From the NCBI RefSeq assembly GCF_032490495.1, contig NZ_JAVYJB010000003.1, forward strand, positions 62,001 to 126,000: a DNA stretch of 64,000 nt, in the 5' to 3' direction. The stretch's first letter is position 1, and every line of letters begins with the position of its first letter. Positions 33,350-42,403 of the stretch are shown piece by piece. The notes under the pieces were generated by a model, which worked only from the letters and a program-made list of their open reading frames with translations, made no database searches and was not told the origin of the DNA. Made by a program: the position numbers and the translations under genes. The stretch is from Pilosibacter fragilis (lineage in GTDB: Bacteria; Bacillota; Clostridia; Lachnospirales; Lachnospiraceae).

Positions 33350-34168
33350 CTATCTCGACTGCTTCACCATCTGAACGACACTGAACCCCCCGAACATCGC
33401 CAGGTTCACCACAACAACGCTGGCTCCCGCCGGAATTGAATATACATAGGAAAGAATGAGCCCGATAAAGAAGCACACCACAGACACAACGCCCGAGGAT
33501 ACCACAACGCCGAGGAAACTCTTAAATACCCGCATGGATGTCAGTGCCGGGAAGATCACAAGGCTCGAGATCAGCATGGCACCCATCATTCTCATACCGA
33601 GAACGATCGTAATGGCAGTCAGGACCGCGATCAGAAGGTTATAGGCGGAGACCCGCACACCCGTCGCCTTCGCGAAGCTCTCATCGAAGGTCACGGCAAA
33701 GACCTTGTTGTAGCAGATCACAAACATGCCGAGGACCACCAGGGACAGGACTACGCTTAAGTACATGTCCTCGCGGCTCATTGCTAAAATACTTCCGAAC
33801 ATATAGCTGCTGACATCCGTCGTCATTCCCGTCGTCAGGGATGTGACGATGATACCGATGGCGAGAGATCCTGCGGAAATCATCGCGATCGCCGCGTCAC
33901 TCTTGATCTTTCCGTTTCCCGTGATCCGAAGAAGCAGGACCGCCGCCGCTGCCACCACCGGGATCGATACCGCGAGAGGTGCCCAGTTAAAGGCCACCGC
34001 GATGGAGAGTGCCCCGAAGGAAACATGGGACAGTCCGTCACCGATCATCGAATACCGTTTCAGCACAAGGCTGACGCCGAGGAGCGACGCGCAGAGCGAG
34101 ATGCAGATCCCGCCGATCATCGCCCGCACGAGAAACGGATAGGAAAACATTTCCAGTAAAAGTCCCAT
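33350..34168 (-). CDS. znuB: Zinc ABC transporter permease ZnuB-like
   Basis: A 272-residue membrane protein of the ABC-3 family with seven or eight helices. The N-terminus (FLVRAMIGGICISLCASLLGVSLVLKRYSMIGDGLSHVSFG) is typical of ZnuB and related manganese permeases. GAGGTGAG lies before the ATG, which directly follows the ZnuC stop. Substrate zinc is inferred from the His-rich partner ZnuA and the CobW neighbours; manganese is the alternative. Confidence 0.88.
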   Translation of the reverse strand: MGLLLEMFSYPFLVRAMIGGICISLCASLLGVSLVLKRYSMIGDGLSHVSFGALSIAVAFNWAPLAVSIPVVAAAAVLLLRITGNGKIKSDAAIAMISAGSLAIGIIVTSLTTGMTTDVSSYMFGSILAMSREDMYLSVVLSLVVLGMFVICYNKVFAVTFDESFAKATGVRVSAYNLLIAVLTAITIVLGMRMMGAMLISSLVIFPALTSMRVFKSFLGVVVSSGVVSVVCFFIGLILSYVYSIPAGASVVVVNLAMFGGFSVVQMVKQSR

Positions 34169-34879
34169 TTAGTTCTCACCTCCGAGGAATTCTCTTCCGA
34201 ATTCCGATTTCTTATACTCATCCACGCTCCCGTAAAACTGGACCGTCTGTTTCAACTGTAAGATCTTGTTGGCCTGGGTCACGATATTTCCGATATCGTG
34301 GGAGACCATGAGGACCGCCACCTTCTCATCCCGGTTTAAATGGCGGATCACCGCGTAGAAATCCTGGGTGGACGCCGGATCAAGCCCCGTGATCGGCTCG
34401 TCCAGGATCAGGAGCTTGTCCGTAGCACAGAGGGCTCTCGCGATCAGGGTGCGCTGTTTCTGTCCGCCGGAGAGATCCCGGTAACAGTTCTTTTTGAGAT
34501 CCGTGATTCCGAGCTTTTCCATGTTGACCGCCGCAAGCTTCCTCTCTTCCATTGAATAAAACGGACGATTTCCACGCTTTCCAAGGCAGCCGGAGATCAC
34601 GACCTCCTGTACCGTCGCAGGGAAATCCTTCTGGGCGGGGGTCTGCTGCGGGAGATATCCGATTCCGGACCGTCTCAACTCGTCCGCCAGCGTCAGAACA
34701 CCGCCGGTGGGCTTTATAAGTCCCAGGAGTCCTTTCATCAGGGTGCTCTTTCCGGATCCGTTCTCGCCGACGATGCAGAGGTAGTCCCCAGGATTGATCT
34801 CCATGGACACGTCCTTCACCACGTCATAATTTTCATATCCAAAGTCCACATGTTCACATTTTAATAATGGCTGGTTCAT
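34169..34879 (-). CDS. znuC: Zinc ABC transporter ATPase ZnuC-like
   Basis: A 236-residue ATPase with Walker A (GENGSGKSTLMKGLLG), signature (LSGGQKQRTLIARAL) and Walker B (LLILDEPITGLDP), then the H-loop (VSHDIGNIV). Its ATG overlaps the znuA stop (ATGA). Same family as ZnuC/MntB. Confidence 0.9.
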   Translation of the reverse strand: MNQPLLKCEHVDFGYENYDVVKDVSMEINPGDYLCIVGENGSGKSTLMKGLLGLIKPTGGVLTLADELRRSGIGYLPQQTPAQKDFPATVQEVVISGCLGKRGNRPFYSMEERKLAAVNMEKLGITDLKKNCYRDLSGGQKQRTLIARALCATDKLLILDEPITGLDPASTQDFYAVIRHLNRDEKVAVLMVSHDIGNIVTQANKILQLKQTVQFYGSVDEYKKSEFGREFLGGEN

Positions 34880-36036
34880 CGATAAAGTCCTTCCCGTAAA
34901 TTGACAACATTCTGTTCCATCAGTTCCAGATAGGTGACGCCGTTATCAAACTCTCTTCTCGTCACGTTATGACAGGAGTGAAATAACAGCGGCTTCGCAC
35001 CGGTCTCCTCGCTGATGATCTCCGCCACCCGGTGGCTGGAGAGTTCCAGGTAATAGACCGCCGGGATCTGTTCCTCCCGCACCTTGTCGATCAGATAGGC
35101 GATGGTCTTGGCACTTGGCTCCGTGTCGGAGGCGCAGCCGGAAAACGCTGCCCGGTATCGGAGTCCGTAAGTGTCCGCAAAATAGCGGAGCGGAAACTTG
35201 TCCGCCATGACAATGAGGTCTAAGTCCGCGCCGTCTGCCACATTGCGGAATTCCTGATCGAGATTTTTAAGTTTTCCGAGATAATCCTCTGCGTTTGCCG
35301 CAAAGGTGTCCGCGTCCGCCGAGTCCATCTCCTGAAGCGTGTCCGCGATCACCTGGGTGATCTTCATGGCATTCACCGGGGAAGTCCAGATGTGCTCGTC
35401 GTATTCGATCTCGTAGTCTGCGTCGTCATCATCGTGCGTGTGTGTGTGATCTTCCGCATCATGATCGTGTTCATCATCCGTGTGGTCATGATCTTCCGCA
35501 TCGTGATCGTGATCATCGTCATCAGCATGGACCGCCTCATCATGGTCGTGGTCATCGTGGGTATCGTCTGCCGACGCATGGCTGTGGTGATGTTCCTCAC
35601 CTGCGTCCTCCATGCCTTCCACGATCTCTTCCTCCACGGTATCCACATAGTCCATCATCGTGATGACCTTTAAGCTCTCCGAATCCAGGGATGCCACAAC
35701 CTGGCTCACCCACTGCTCCATGGCACCACCGTTGCAGATCAGAAGGTCCGCGTTCTGGATCAGGCGGATATCTGCCGGTGTCGGCTCAAAGGAATGGCTG
35801 TCCTGTCCCGCCGGGATCACCATGGAAAGATCTACGGCATCCCCCGCGATCTGTCTCGTGAAATCGTAGTACGGGAACAGGGTCGTTACAACTTTCAGCT
35901 TTCCATCATTCGGAGTTCCCACATCTCCGTGTGTGTCACTAACAGAGCCACAGCCTGTCAGGGTACCAAAAAGAAACATCGCTGCGGTGAGCCATGCTTC
36001 TATCCGTTTTCGTCTTGTTTTTCTAAAATCCTTCAA
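34876..36036 (-). CDS. znuA: Zinc ABC transporter binding lipoprotein ZnuA-like with long His/Asp loop
   Basis: A 386-residue lipoprotein; lipobox LFGTLTGC. It follows the TroA/ZnuA fold (KVVTTLFPYYDFTRQIAGDA, QDSHSFEPTPADIRLIQNADL, DKFPLRYFADTYGLRYRAAF, VYYLELSSHRVAEIISEETG). A His/Asp/Glu-rich loop of about 75 residues with repeated HDHDAEDH units, far longer than usual, lies before DEHIWTSPVNA. TTG start at 36036, with GGAGG seven bases upstream. Such loops hold or sense zinc. Confidence 0.88.
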   Translation of the reverse strand: MKDFRKTRRKRIEAWLTAAMFLFGTLTGCGSVSDTHGDVGTPNDGKLKVVTTLFPYYDFTRQIAGDAVDLSMVIPAGQDSHSFEPTPADIRLIQNADLLICNGGAMEQWVSQVVASLDSESLKVITMMDYVDTVEEEIVEGMEDAGEEHHHSHASADDTHDDHDHDEAVHADDDDHDHDAEDHDHTDDEHDHDAEDHTHTHDDDDADYEIEYDEHIWTSPVNAMKITQVIADTLQEMDSADADTFAANAEDYLGKLKNLDQEFRNVADGADLDLIVMADKFPLRYFADTYGLRYRAAFSGCASDTEPSAKTIAYLIDKVREEQIPAVYYLELSSHRVAEIISEETGAKPLLFHSCHNVTRREFDNGVTYLELMEQNVVNLREGLYR

Positions 36037-36129
36037 TCCATTTCCTCCGGTATCTAACGCGCGGGCTGCTGTCACCTTTTTATGGCACATTGATAAGTCA
36101 TGCCGCATCTACACAGGTCTGCCAAACAG

Positions 36130-36789
36130 CTACTTTTCAATCTCCGTTAAGATATCAAGCGGTTTCTCAAGCAGAAATTCCGGCTGGAATGCCGCAAGCT
36201 CCTCACGGCCCCTGAATCCCCAGAGAACTCCCACCGTCGTCATCTTCGCGTTCTTTCCAGTCTTCATGTCCGTATTCGTATCTCCAAAATACAGGCACTC
36301 TGACGGATCCGCGCCACAGATCTTCGCCGCCTTCAATGCTCCCGACGGATCCGGCTTCTTCGGAACGCCCTCCTGCTCCCCGATCACCGTGTCAAAATAT
36401 CCCGCGCCGAATACATATTCTACGGTCTTCTTCGCCTGGGCATCAGGCTTGTTGGATACAACAGCAATCTTTAAACCCAGCTCTTTCGCCTTCGATGTGA
36501 GCTCCACGATTCCATCGTAAGGATGCATCTCATAATTACAGTATTTTCCGAATATCTCCATATATACAGGAAGGATCGCCTCGTAGTGCGCCTCATCCGT
36601 ATCCCCGCAGGCCGCGAGGGAACGTTTCATCTGCATTTTATATCCATCGCCGACGATGGTCATCATCTGTTCCTCTGTCAAAGGACCGAGCCCAAACTTC
36701 TCCAGTGAAAGGTTCGTACAGTATGTCAGCGCATGGATCGAGTTTACCAGCGTTCCATCCAGATCAAAGATCAGACACTTATATTTCAT
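36130..36789 (-). CDS. HAD-superfamily phosphatase (phosphoglycolate phosphatase-like)
   Basis: A 219-residue HAD hydrolase with the motifs: I FDLDGTLVNS, II VVSNKP, III near KKPDPSGALKAAKICG, IV YFGDTNTDMKTGKNA. The cap is the short C1 type. GGAGG precedes the ATG at 36789. It is upstream of znuA on the same strand, so may share its transcript, but 94 bases separate them. The substrate is not predictable. Confidence 0.85.
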   Translation of the reverse strand: MKYKCLIFDLDGTLVNSIHALTYCTNLSLEKFGLGPLTEEQMMTIVGDGYKMQMKRSLAACGDTDEAHYEAILPVYMEIFGKYCNYEMHPYDGIVELTSKAKELGLKIAVVSNKPDAQAKKTVEYVFGAGYFDTVIGEQEGVPKKPDPSGALKAAKICGADPSECLYFGDTNTDMKTGKNAKMTTVGVLWGFRGREELAAFQPEFLLEKPLDILTEIEK

Positions 36790-37129
36790 ATCTGCCTCCA
36801 TATAAAGCAAAAACGAATCAAAAACTGTGCCACTCATTTTATCACACTAAAAAAAAAATGACAATACCTTTCTGCGCATATATAGGGCTCTGTCCGTTCT
36901 TTTATTACTGTACACGGCTAGTGGATTTTGCCGATTTGGAATGAGAAGCATCAGTCGTATATTTCTGACAGTTTCAGTCATTCTTACAGTTTTTTTCCAT
37001 AAATTCCTTTTAAATCCCATTGACTCTTTCCAGTTTCCATATTAGGATATATCTATATGAAAAGGACAAATCTACATATATTTTATGTGCATTTTTGTAC
37101 CAAAAGACGAAATCCCAGGAGGTACGTTT

Positions 37130-37612
37130 ATGAAAAAATTTTGCATCGCAGCTCTCGCTGCAACACTGGCTCTCGGAACCATGATCACAGCTCAGGCTGC
37201 TGATACAATAGATGGAACTGTTGTATCCGGCACATACAAACGCAGCACAAACGGCGGACGCCGCCGCGGTTTAAAGTCCCCGGCAGGCGGTGCCTGGGAG
37301 AAGCTTTCTGACGGTACCTATAAATATCACTTTGCGGAAGGTCTCGAAGCTACCGATTACTGGCTGGAGATCGATGGAACCTGGTACTATTTCGGTCATG
37401 ACAATATCATGCAGACCGGATGGGTAAAGGATGACGGCAACTGGTACTACATGGACCTTAAGACCGGCGCTCTCTTCACCGGCTGGCACGAGATCAGCGG
37501 CAAGTGGTACTATTTCCACGAGGAAGGCGATGGCTTCAAGGGCACTCTCATGGTAAACTGTGAGACTCCGGACGGATACACCGTTGACGTGAATGGTGCG
37601 CTTGTAGAATAG
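37130..37612 (+). CDS. Small secreted protein with cell-wall-binding repeats
   Basis: A 160-residue exported protein. Signal peptide at residues 1-25 (MKKFCIAALAATLALGTMI... cleaved at AQAAD). After a short basic region come choline-binding-type repeats (GTWYYFGHDNIMQTGWVKD, GNWYYMDLKTGALFTGW, GKWYYFHEEGDGFKGTLM). No catalytic domain. AGGAGG precedes the ATG at 37130. Possibly a surface-attached or secreted binding protein; shares repeats with the GH25 lysozyme at 15324. Confidence 0.85.
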   Translation: MKKFCIAALAATLALGTMITAQAADTIDGTVVSGTYKRSTNGGRRRGLKSPAGGAWEKLSDGTYKYHFAEGLEATDYWLEIDGTWYYFGHDNIMQTGWVKDDGNWYYMDLKTGALFTGWHEISGKWYYFHEEGDGFKGTLMVNCETPDGYTVDVNGALVE

Positions 37613-37628
37613 TCACTGGCATAAATTT

Positions 37629-37676
37629 TAAAAATCCCCGCAGGATCGTTTTTCCGCATCCTGCGGGGATTTTTTG
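37629..37676. terminator. Bidirectional terminator between convergent genes
   Basis: AAAAATCCCCGCAGGAT and ATCCTGCGGGGATTTTTT arms, 17 bp. Confidence 0.92.
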
Positions 37677-37744
37677 CCGGTCCATATAGCATCCGTTCCA
37701 ATAATACGTTTCTTGCATATGTCCCATTGATCGGCAGTTCCTCT

Positions 37745-38956
37745 TTATTCATATCTCAGAGCATCGATCGGATCCGCCTTTGCGGCTTTCGACGCCGGGT
37801 AAATCCCAAAGAAGATGCCGACTACGGCCGAAAAGGATACCGCAAGAAGGATGATCCCAGGTTTGATCACAACAGGGAGTCCAAGCGCCGCGCCGCCCGC
37901 CGTCACGAGACTCACAGCGAGAAGAACGCCGATGATTCCGCCCAGAGCGGACAGGATCGCGGACTCTGTCAGGAACTGGATCAGGACATCCCGGGTCCTT
38001 GCACCGAGCGCCTTTCTGATACCGATCTCGCGGGTCCTCTCCGTGACGGACACCAGCATGATGTTCATGATCCCGATGCCGCCCACCAGGAGAGAGATCG
38101 CAGCGATCCCGCCCACAGCCATGGAAAGTCCGCCCATGAGGCTGTCGATGGATCCCATCTCGTCCGCCACCGTATTCGTATAGAAATCTTCCGCGTTTCT
38201 ATTCTTAATTTTCCCAAGATACACCGTCAGCCTTGACATGAAATTTACCATGTCCGTTCCCTCTTTCGCGTACAAACGGCAGTAATAGAACTGGTCATTC
38301 GGCCACGTGAGCAGTGTATACGGGATATACGCGGATCCCGTATCGCCGGAGCCTCCGGTCAAAAGCTTCTGGAAGGCGCTCATCTCTTTTTTATAGACAC
38401 CGACTACCGTATACATGTCTGTATCCCCGTAGACGGTGGTCCGGAAGGTCTTTCCCACCGCGTTTTCCGTTCCGAAAAGTTTTCTGGCACTCTCCTCCTC
38501 TATCACCACATTTTTCTTTCGTCCAAGGATATCTCCTTCGTTTAAATAACGTCCGGAAATCATGGTCACCGGTTGGACATCGCTAAAATTCCAGTCGATC
38601 CCCTGGAAGTCAAATTTCATGTTTGTCCGTCCCGCAAGGACTTCTGAATTTACGCTGGCGTAACTGTCGATATAGGATATCTCATCCCCGAAGACTTCCT
38701 TGATCTTATCAAGTTCATCCAGGGTAAAGTAATCGCTGTCCCGCACATCCTCCACGTTGTATCCGATGGAGACCACCGCCTGGGTGGCCCCCGCGTCCTT
38801 ATAGAGGTCCGCGAACAGCCCGCGCATCGTATCGCCGATGGAAACGATGGAGATGACAGAACCGATTCCGATGATAATGCCCAGCATCGTCAGGAATGAG
38901 CGCATCTTGTTCGCCATGATGGCATGGAAGGCCATGATCATATTTTCGCCTAGCAT
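37745..38956 (-). CDS. MacB-type ABC permease (FtsX/MacB_PCD)
   Basis: A 403-residue permease. The N-terminal helix (RSFLTMLGIIIGIGSVISIVSI), a large extracellular MacB periplasmic-core-like domain (SYIDSYASVNSEVLAG, GRYLNEGDILGRKKNVVIEE) and three C-terminal helices (MAVGGIAAISLLVGGIGIMNIMLVSVTERTREIGIRKALGA) are typical. With the ATPase and MacA-like adaptor it should export peptides, antibiotics or lipids. It overlaps the ATPase gene by seven bases. Confidence 0.88.
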   Translation of the reverse strand: MLGENMIMAFHAIMANKMRSFLTMLGIIIGIGSVISIVSIGDTMRGLFADLYKDAGATQAVVSIGYNVEDVRDSDYFTLDELDKIKEVFGDEISYIDSYASVNSEVLAGRTNMKFDFQGIDWNFSDVQPVTMISGRYLNEGDILGRKKNVVIEEESARKLFGTENAVGKTFRTTVYGDTDMYTVVGVYKKEMSAFQKLLTGGSGDTGSAYIPYTLLTWPNDQFYYCRLYAKEGTDMVNFMSRLTVYLGKIKNRNAEDFYTNTVADEMGSIDSLMGGLSMAVGGIAAISLLVGGIGIMNIMLVSVTERTREIGIRKALGARTRDVLIQFLTESAILSALGGIIGVLLAVSLVTAGGAALGLPVVIKPGIILLAVSFSAVVGIFFGIYPASKAAKADPIDALRYE

Positions 38957-39774
38957 CCGACCACCCCACTCTCTGTTCCGGCTGTTTTCCGGAAATGTCT
39001 GTAGAGACCTTTCATGTGGACTTTACCGCTTCCTTTTGTCGGGTTTTCGTTGATCTCATCTTTGATGATCTGACCATCCGAGAAGTGGATGATCCGGTCC
39101 GTAAAGGCGGCGATATTTTCCTCGTGGGTGACAACGATCACGGTGGCTCCCGCCTTGTGGAGTTCTGAGAAGATCTCCATGATCTCGATGGACGCGGCTG
39201 TATCGAGATTTCCCGTCGGTTCATCCGCCAGGATCAGCGGCGGCTCGTTCGCCAGCGCTCTCGCAATGGCAACGCGCTGTCTCTGTCCGCCGGACATCTC
39301 ATTGGGCATGTGTCCGGCGCGTTTTTCCAGCCCCACGCACTCCAACAGTTCCATGGCCCGCTCCGTCCTTTTCCTTTTCGGGATCCTCGCGTAGGTCATC
39401 GGGAGCTCCACATTTTTTAACGCCGATGTCCTGGAGATCAGGTTGAAGGATTGGAACACGAAGCCGATCTTTTTATTCCGCACCGCGGAGAGTTCGTCCG
39501 GGGACAGGGCCGCCGTGTCGATCCCGTCGAGGTAATAGTGACCCAGTGTCGGGCGGTCCAGGCAGCCTAAAATATTCATCAGGGTAGATTTTCCCGATCC
39601 GGAGTGTCCCATGATCGCAACGAACTCACCGCGGTGGATCGTCAGGTTGATTTTCTTTAGTCCCATGACCCGGATCGCGCCTGTGTCGTAGATCTTTACG
39701 AGGTTTTCCAGGCGGATCAGCTCGTCTGTCACGTTTTCCGTCATGTAGCGGGATCTTGTCAGTTTTTCAAACAT
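38950..39774 (-). CDS. MacB/LolD-type ABC transporter ATPase
   Basis: A 274-residue ATPase: Walker A GHSGSGKSTLMNILG, signature MSGGQRQRVAIARAL, Walker B LILADEPTGNLD. A 40-residue C-terminal tail is extra (GLYRHFRKTAGTESGVVGC). Its start is preceded by GGGGGA and follows the MacA-like stop by three bases. Confidence 0.9.
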   Translation of the reverse strand: MFEKLTRSRYMTENVTDELIRLENLVKIYDTGAIRVMGLKKINLTIHRGEFVAIMGHSGSGKSTLMNILGCLDRPTLGHYYLDGIDTAALSPDELSAVRNKKIGFVFQSFNLISRTSALKNVELPMTYARIPKRKRTERAMELLECVGLEKRAGHMPNEMSGGQRQRVAIARALANEPPLILADEPTGNLDTAASIEIMEIFSELHKAGATVIVVTHEENIAAFTDRIIHFSDGQIIKDEINENPTKGSGKVHMKGLYRHFRKTAGTESGVVGC

Positions 39775-39777
39775 TGT

Positions 39778-41100
39778 TTATTCCCCCTGTTTTCCGGATG
39801 ATGTGACTGCCATTCCATCTGTGTACTGTTCTCCCGGCTCCGCGATCAGGACGGAGTTTTCATCCAGGGAGCTCCCTTCCACCGGGATGATCTCCATCTC
39901 CACATCGCCTTCCACACCGATGTCCACCGGAACCCAGGATACGGTTCCGTCACTGATCTCCTGTACGTAGTTCGTTCCGTCTTTTTCCATCACGGCGGAG
40001 ACTGGGACTGTCAGGGCGTTCTCGGATTCTTCCAGGACAATGGACGCGCGGGCGGTGATTCCAGCGATCAGTTTTGTGTCCTGATCTGTGACGCGGATCT
40101 TTGTGGGGATGACGCGCTCGCTGGAACCGCCGCCTTTTTCTTCGCCGGTCGGGGAGATCGAGATGACTTCGCCGTGGACGGTCTCACCGTTTAAGATGTC
40201 CGCGGAGATCTCGGCTTCCTGGCCGACGGCGACTTTTCCGATGGTGTACTCGCTGACTTTGATCTCGAGTTCCAGGTTATCGAGGTTTTCGATCACGAAG
40301 AGTGGGGCGTCGTTTTCCATTTTGTCGGCAAAGCGGCCTACTTTTGTGTTGACGCGGACGACGGTGCCATCGATAGGGGCTTTTAATATCGTATTATCTA
40401 ACTGCTCTACGGCTTTTTCGTAGTCGAATTTTGCTTTTTCGATCTGGAGGCGGTAGGAGTCATCGGCGACGGCGGATCCGTTTTTTATTGTGTAGGAGTC
40501 GCATTCCCGTTCTGCGTCGTGGAGACCGTTTTCCGCTGTCTCAAGATCAACTTTGGGGACGCTGCCGCCATCAAAGAGGGCTTTTGTGCGGTCGTAGTTG
40601 GCCTGGGCGGTGTTCAGGTCCTGGATGGCTTTGGCGTAGCCGTTTCTTGCTTCTTTATCTTTTTCGGCGCAGGTGGTCACGGCGAGGTCGTAGTCGTTTT
40701 TGGCGATGTCGGCTTCTTTTTTTACGTCGGAATCGTCGAGGACTGCCAGAGGCTGGCCTTTTGTGACTTTGTCGCCTTCTTTTACGGGAATTTCGAGGAT
40801 CTCAGCGTGGAGGTTTGAGACGACGTCTACGCTGTCGGTTCCGGAGATGGGGCCGGTGACGGTGAGGCGGTTTTGGATGGTTTTGCGGGTTGGAGTCACA
40901 GTGTCCACGACGGGGACCATATCTTTTCCGCCGGACAGGAGTTTGATGCCGGTGATTCCGAGGATGGCAATGGCGGCGGCGATTATGATCTTTTTTCTCT
41001 TTGGGTTTTTGGGTTTCTTTTCTGTGGTTCCGGCCAGTAGGGAGTCTAGTTCTTTGTCGAATTCTTCTGGTGAGATTTTTTCTTCACTGCTCATACTCAT
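39778..41100 (-). CDS. MacA-like membrane fusion (HlyD) adaptor
   Basis: A 440-residue protein anchored by one helix (KIIIAAAIAILGITGIKLL). It has the lipoyl-like region VSNLHAEILEIPVKEGDKVTKGQPLAVLDDSD, a coiled-coil hairpin around residues 120-240, ILKAPIDGTVV, and the beta-barrel and MPD parts. In Gram-positives such adaptors serve YknXYZ-like exporters. AAGGAAC lies before the ATG. First gene of the three-gene operon. Confidence 0.88.
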   Translation of the reverse strand: MSMSSEEKISPEEFDKELDSLLAGTTEKKPKNPKRKKIIIAAAIAILGITGIKLLSGGKDMVPVVDTVTPTRKTIQNRLTVTGPISGTDSVDVVSNLHAEILEIPVKEGDKVTKGQPLAVLDDSDVKKEADIAKNDYDLAVTTCAEKDKEARNGYAKAIQDLNTAQANYDRTKALFDGGSVPKVDLETAENGLHDAERECDSYTIKNGSAVADDSYRLQIEKAKFDYEKAVEQLDNTILKAPIDGTVVRVNTKVGRFADKMENDAPLFVIENLDNLELEIKVSEYTIGKVAVGQEAEISADILNGETVHGEVISISPTGEEKGGGSSERVIPTKIRVTDQDTKLIAGITARASIVLEESENALTVPVSAVMEKDGTNYVQEISDGTVSWVPVDIGVEGDVEMEIIPVEGSSLDENSVLIAEPGEQYTDGMAVTSSGKQGE

Positions 41101-41239
41101 GTGTTCCTTCCGAGGTTTTCTATGTTAAATGTGATTATTTTAACACTGGAATTTAGTATAGCAGGGAAATGTTTCTTTCTTGGGTCTTTTATCTGGCGGT
41201 TTTCTTGCGATTTTCTTACGTTTTTTGGGGGAGAGGTGA

Positions 41240-41344
41240 ATTGGCGGGGGGTACGCACAGACCAGCTTTCAGATTCGGGCTCAGAGGATCTGAAAGCTGG
41301 TCTGTGCTGTGTACTGGCGGGAGCGCAGGCGCTGCGCTGTGCGT
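41240..41344 (+). repeat. Family-2 intergenic repeat, copy 1 (structured)
   Basis: Left box ATTGGC...GGGTACG (41240-41255), then a perfect 19-bp inverted repeat (41256-41274 with 41288-41306), then a right box of about 35 bases (41309-41344). Both boxes recur on the other strand at 46272-46407. The hairpin sequence itself differs. No T-run follows, so it is not a simple terminator. Confidence 0.7.
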
Positions 41345-41488
41345 TGAGGATGTGGCTGTGCTGAGGGACGAGAAAGGAATAAGCAATGCTGCATAATAGT
41401 TGTGTACTGTGCTGTTGTTTTTGACGGTTGGCTCACGGATGAGAGGTTTTTACATATTTTATAGTAAGTACGTTTGAGTGAGGTATCC

Positions 41489-42403
41489 ATGACTCCGAAA
41501 TTGGAAGTTAGAGGGGTGGATTATTCCTACCATACCATGGAGGGAGAGACGAAGGCCCTTTCTGATATATCGTTTCATGTGAATTCCGGCGAGTTTCTTT
41601 GTATTGTCGGGCCGTCCGGGTGTGGGAAGTCTACGTTGCTTTCTCTGCTTGCCGGGCTTTTGGCCCCTGAGCGGGGGGAGATTCTTTTGGACGGGGTTTC
41701 TGTCGGGAAGGGGGCTTCGGGGATCGGGTACATGCTGCAGAGGGATCATTTGTTTGAGTGGCGGACGATCCTTTCGAATGTTTCACTGGGGCTTGAGGTG
41801 CGGAGGAAGTGTGATTCAAAGCATTTGAGCCGGGTGAAGGAGCTTCTGGATTCTTATGGACTTCAGTATTTTTACGATGCGCATCCGTCGGAGCTTTCCG
41901 GGGGGATGCGGCAGCGGGCTGCTTTGATCCGGACTCTTGCTTTGGAGCCGGATCTTCTGCTTCTTGATGAGCCGTTTTCTGCTCTGGATTATCAGACGAG
42001 GCTTTCGGTCTGTGATGATATCAGTTCGATCATCCGCAGCAGAAAGAAAACGGCGATCCTGATCACCCATGATCTTTCGGAGGCGGTGAGCACAGCGGAC
42101 CGGATCCTGGTGCTGACGAACAGACCGGGGACGATCAAGGGGGAGCTTGTGATTCGGTTTCCGAACCATGAAATGAGTCCTTTGAAGCGGCGGAATTATC
42201 CGGAGTTTTCTTCTTATTTTAATGAATTGTGGAAGATTCTTGGGAACGGGAATGGTGATGATACGTCAACTGTCGATGGGGCCGGATCTGGAGATACAGA
42301 TATTATCAATGGAACGGAATCCGGTGATGAGAATCCACCGGCAGCCAGAAACGGACTCATGACCGCTGTCAATGTGGGAGGTGAGCCGGATGAGATTTCA
42401 TAG
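41489..42403 (+). CDS. ABC transporter ATPase (SsuB/TauB/NrtD-like)
   Basis: A 304-residue ATPase: Walker A GPSGCGKSTLLSLLAG, Q-loop YMLQRDHLFEW, signature ELSGGMRQRAALIRTL, Walker B LLLLDEPFSALD, H-loop ITHDLSEAVSTADR. The C-terminal 50 residues are a Gly/Asp/Ser-rich tail. GAGGTATCC precedes the ATG at 41489. Its codons are G/T-rich (many GGG, CTT, TCT), unlike its neighbours. It overlaps the permease gene by 14 bases. The likely binding protein is the one at 26224. Confidence 0.88.
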   Translation: MTPKLEVRGVDYSYHTMEGETKALSDISFHVNSGEFLCIVGPSGCGKSTLLSLLAGLLAPERGEILLDGVSVGKGASGIGYMLQRDHLFEWRTILSNVSLGLEVRRKCDSKHLSRVKELLDSYGLQYFYDAHPSELSGGMRQRAALIRTLALEPDLLLLDEPFSALDYQTRLSVCDDISSIIRSRKKTAILITHDLSEAVSTADRILVLTNRPGTIKGELVIRFPNHEMSPLKRRNYPEFSSYFNELWKILGNGNGDDTSTVDGAGSGDTDIINGTESGDENPPAARNGLMTAVNVGGEPDEIS

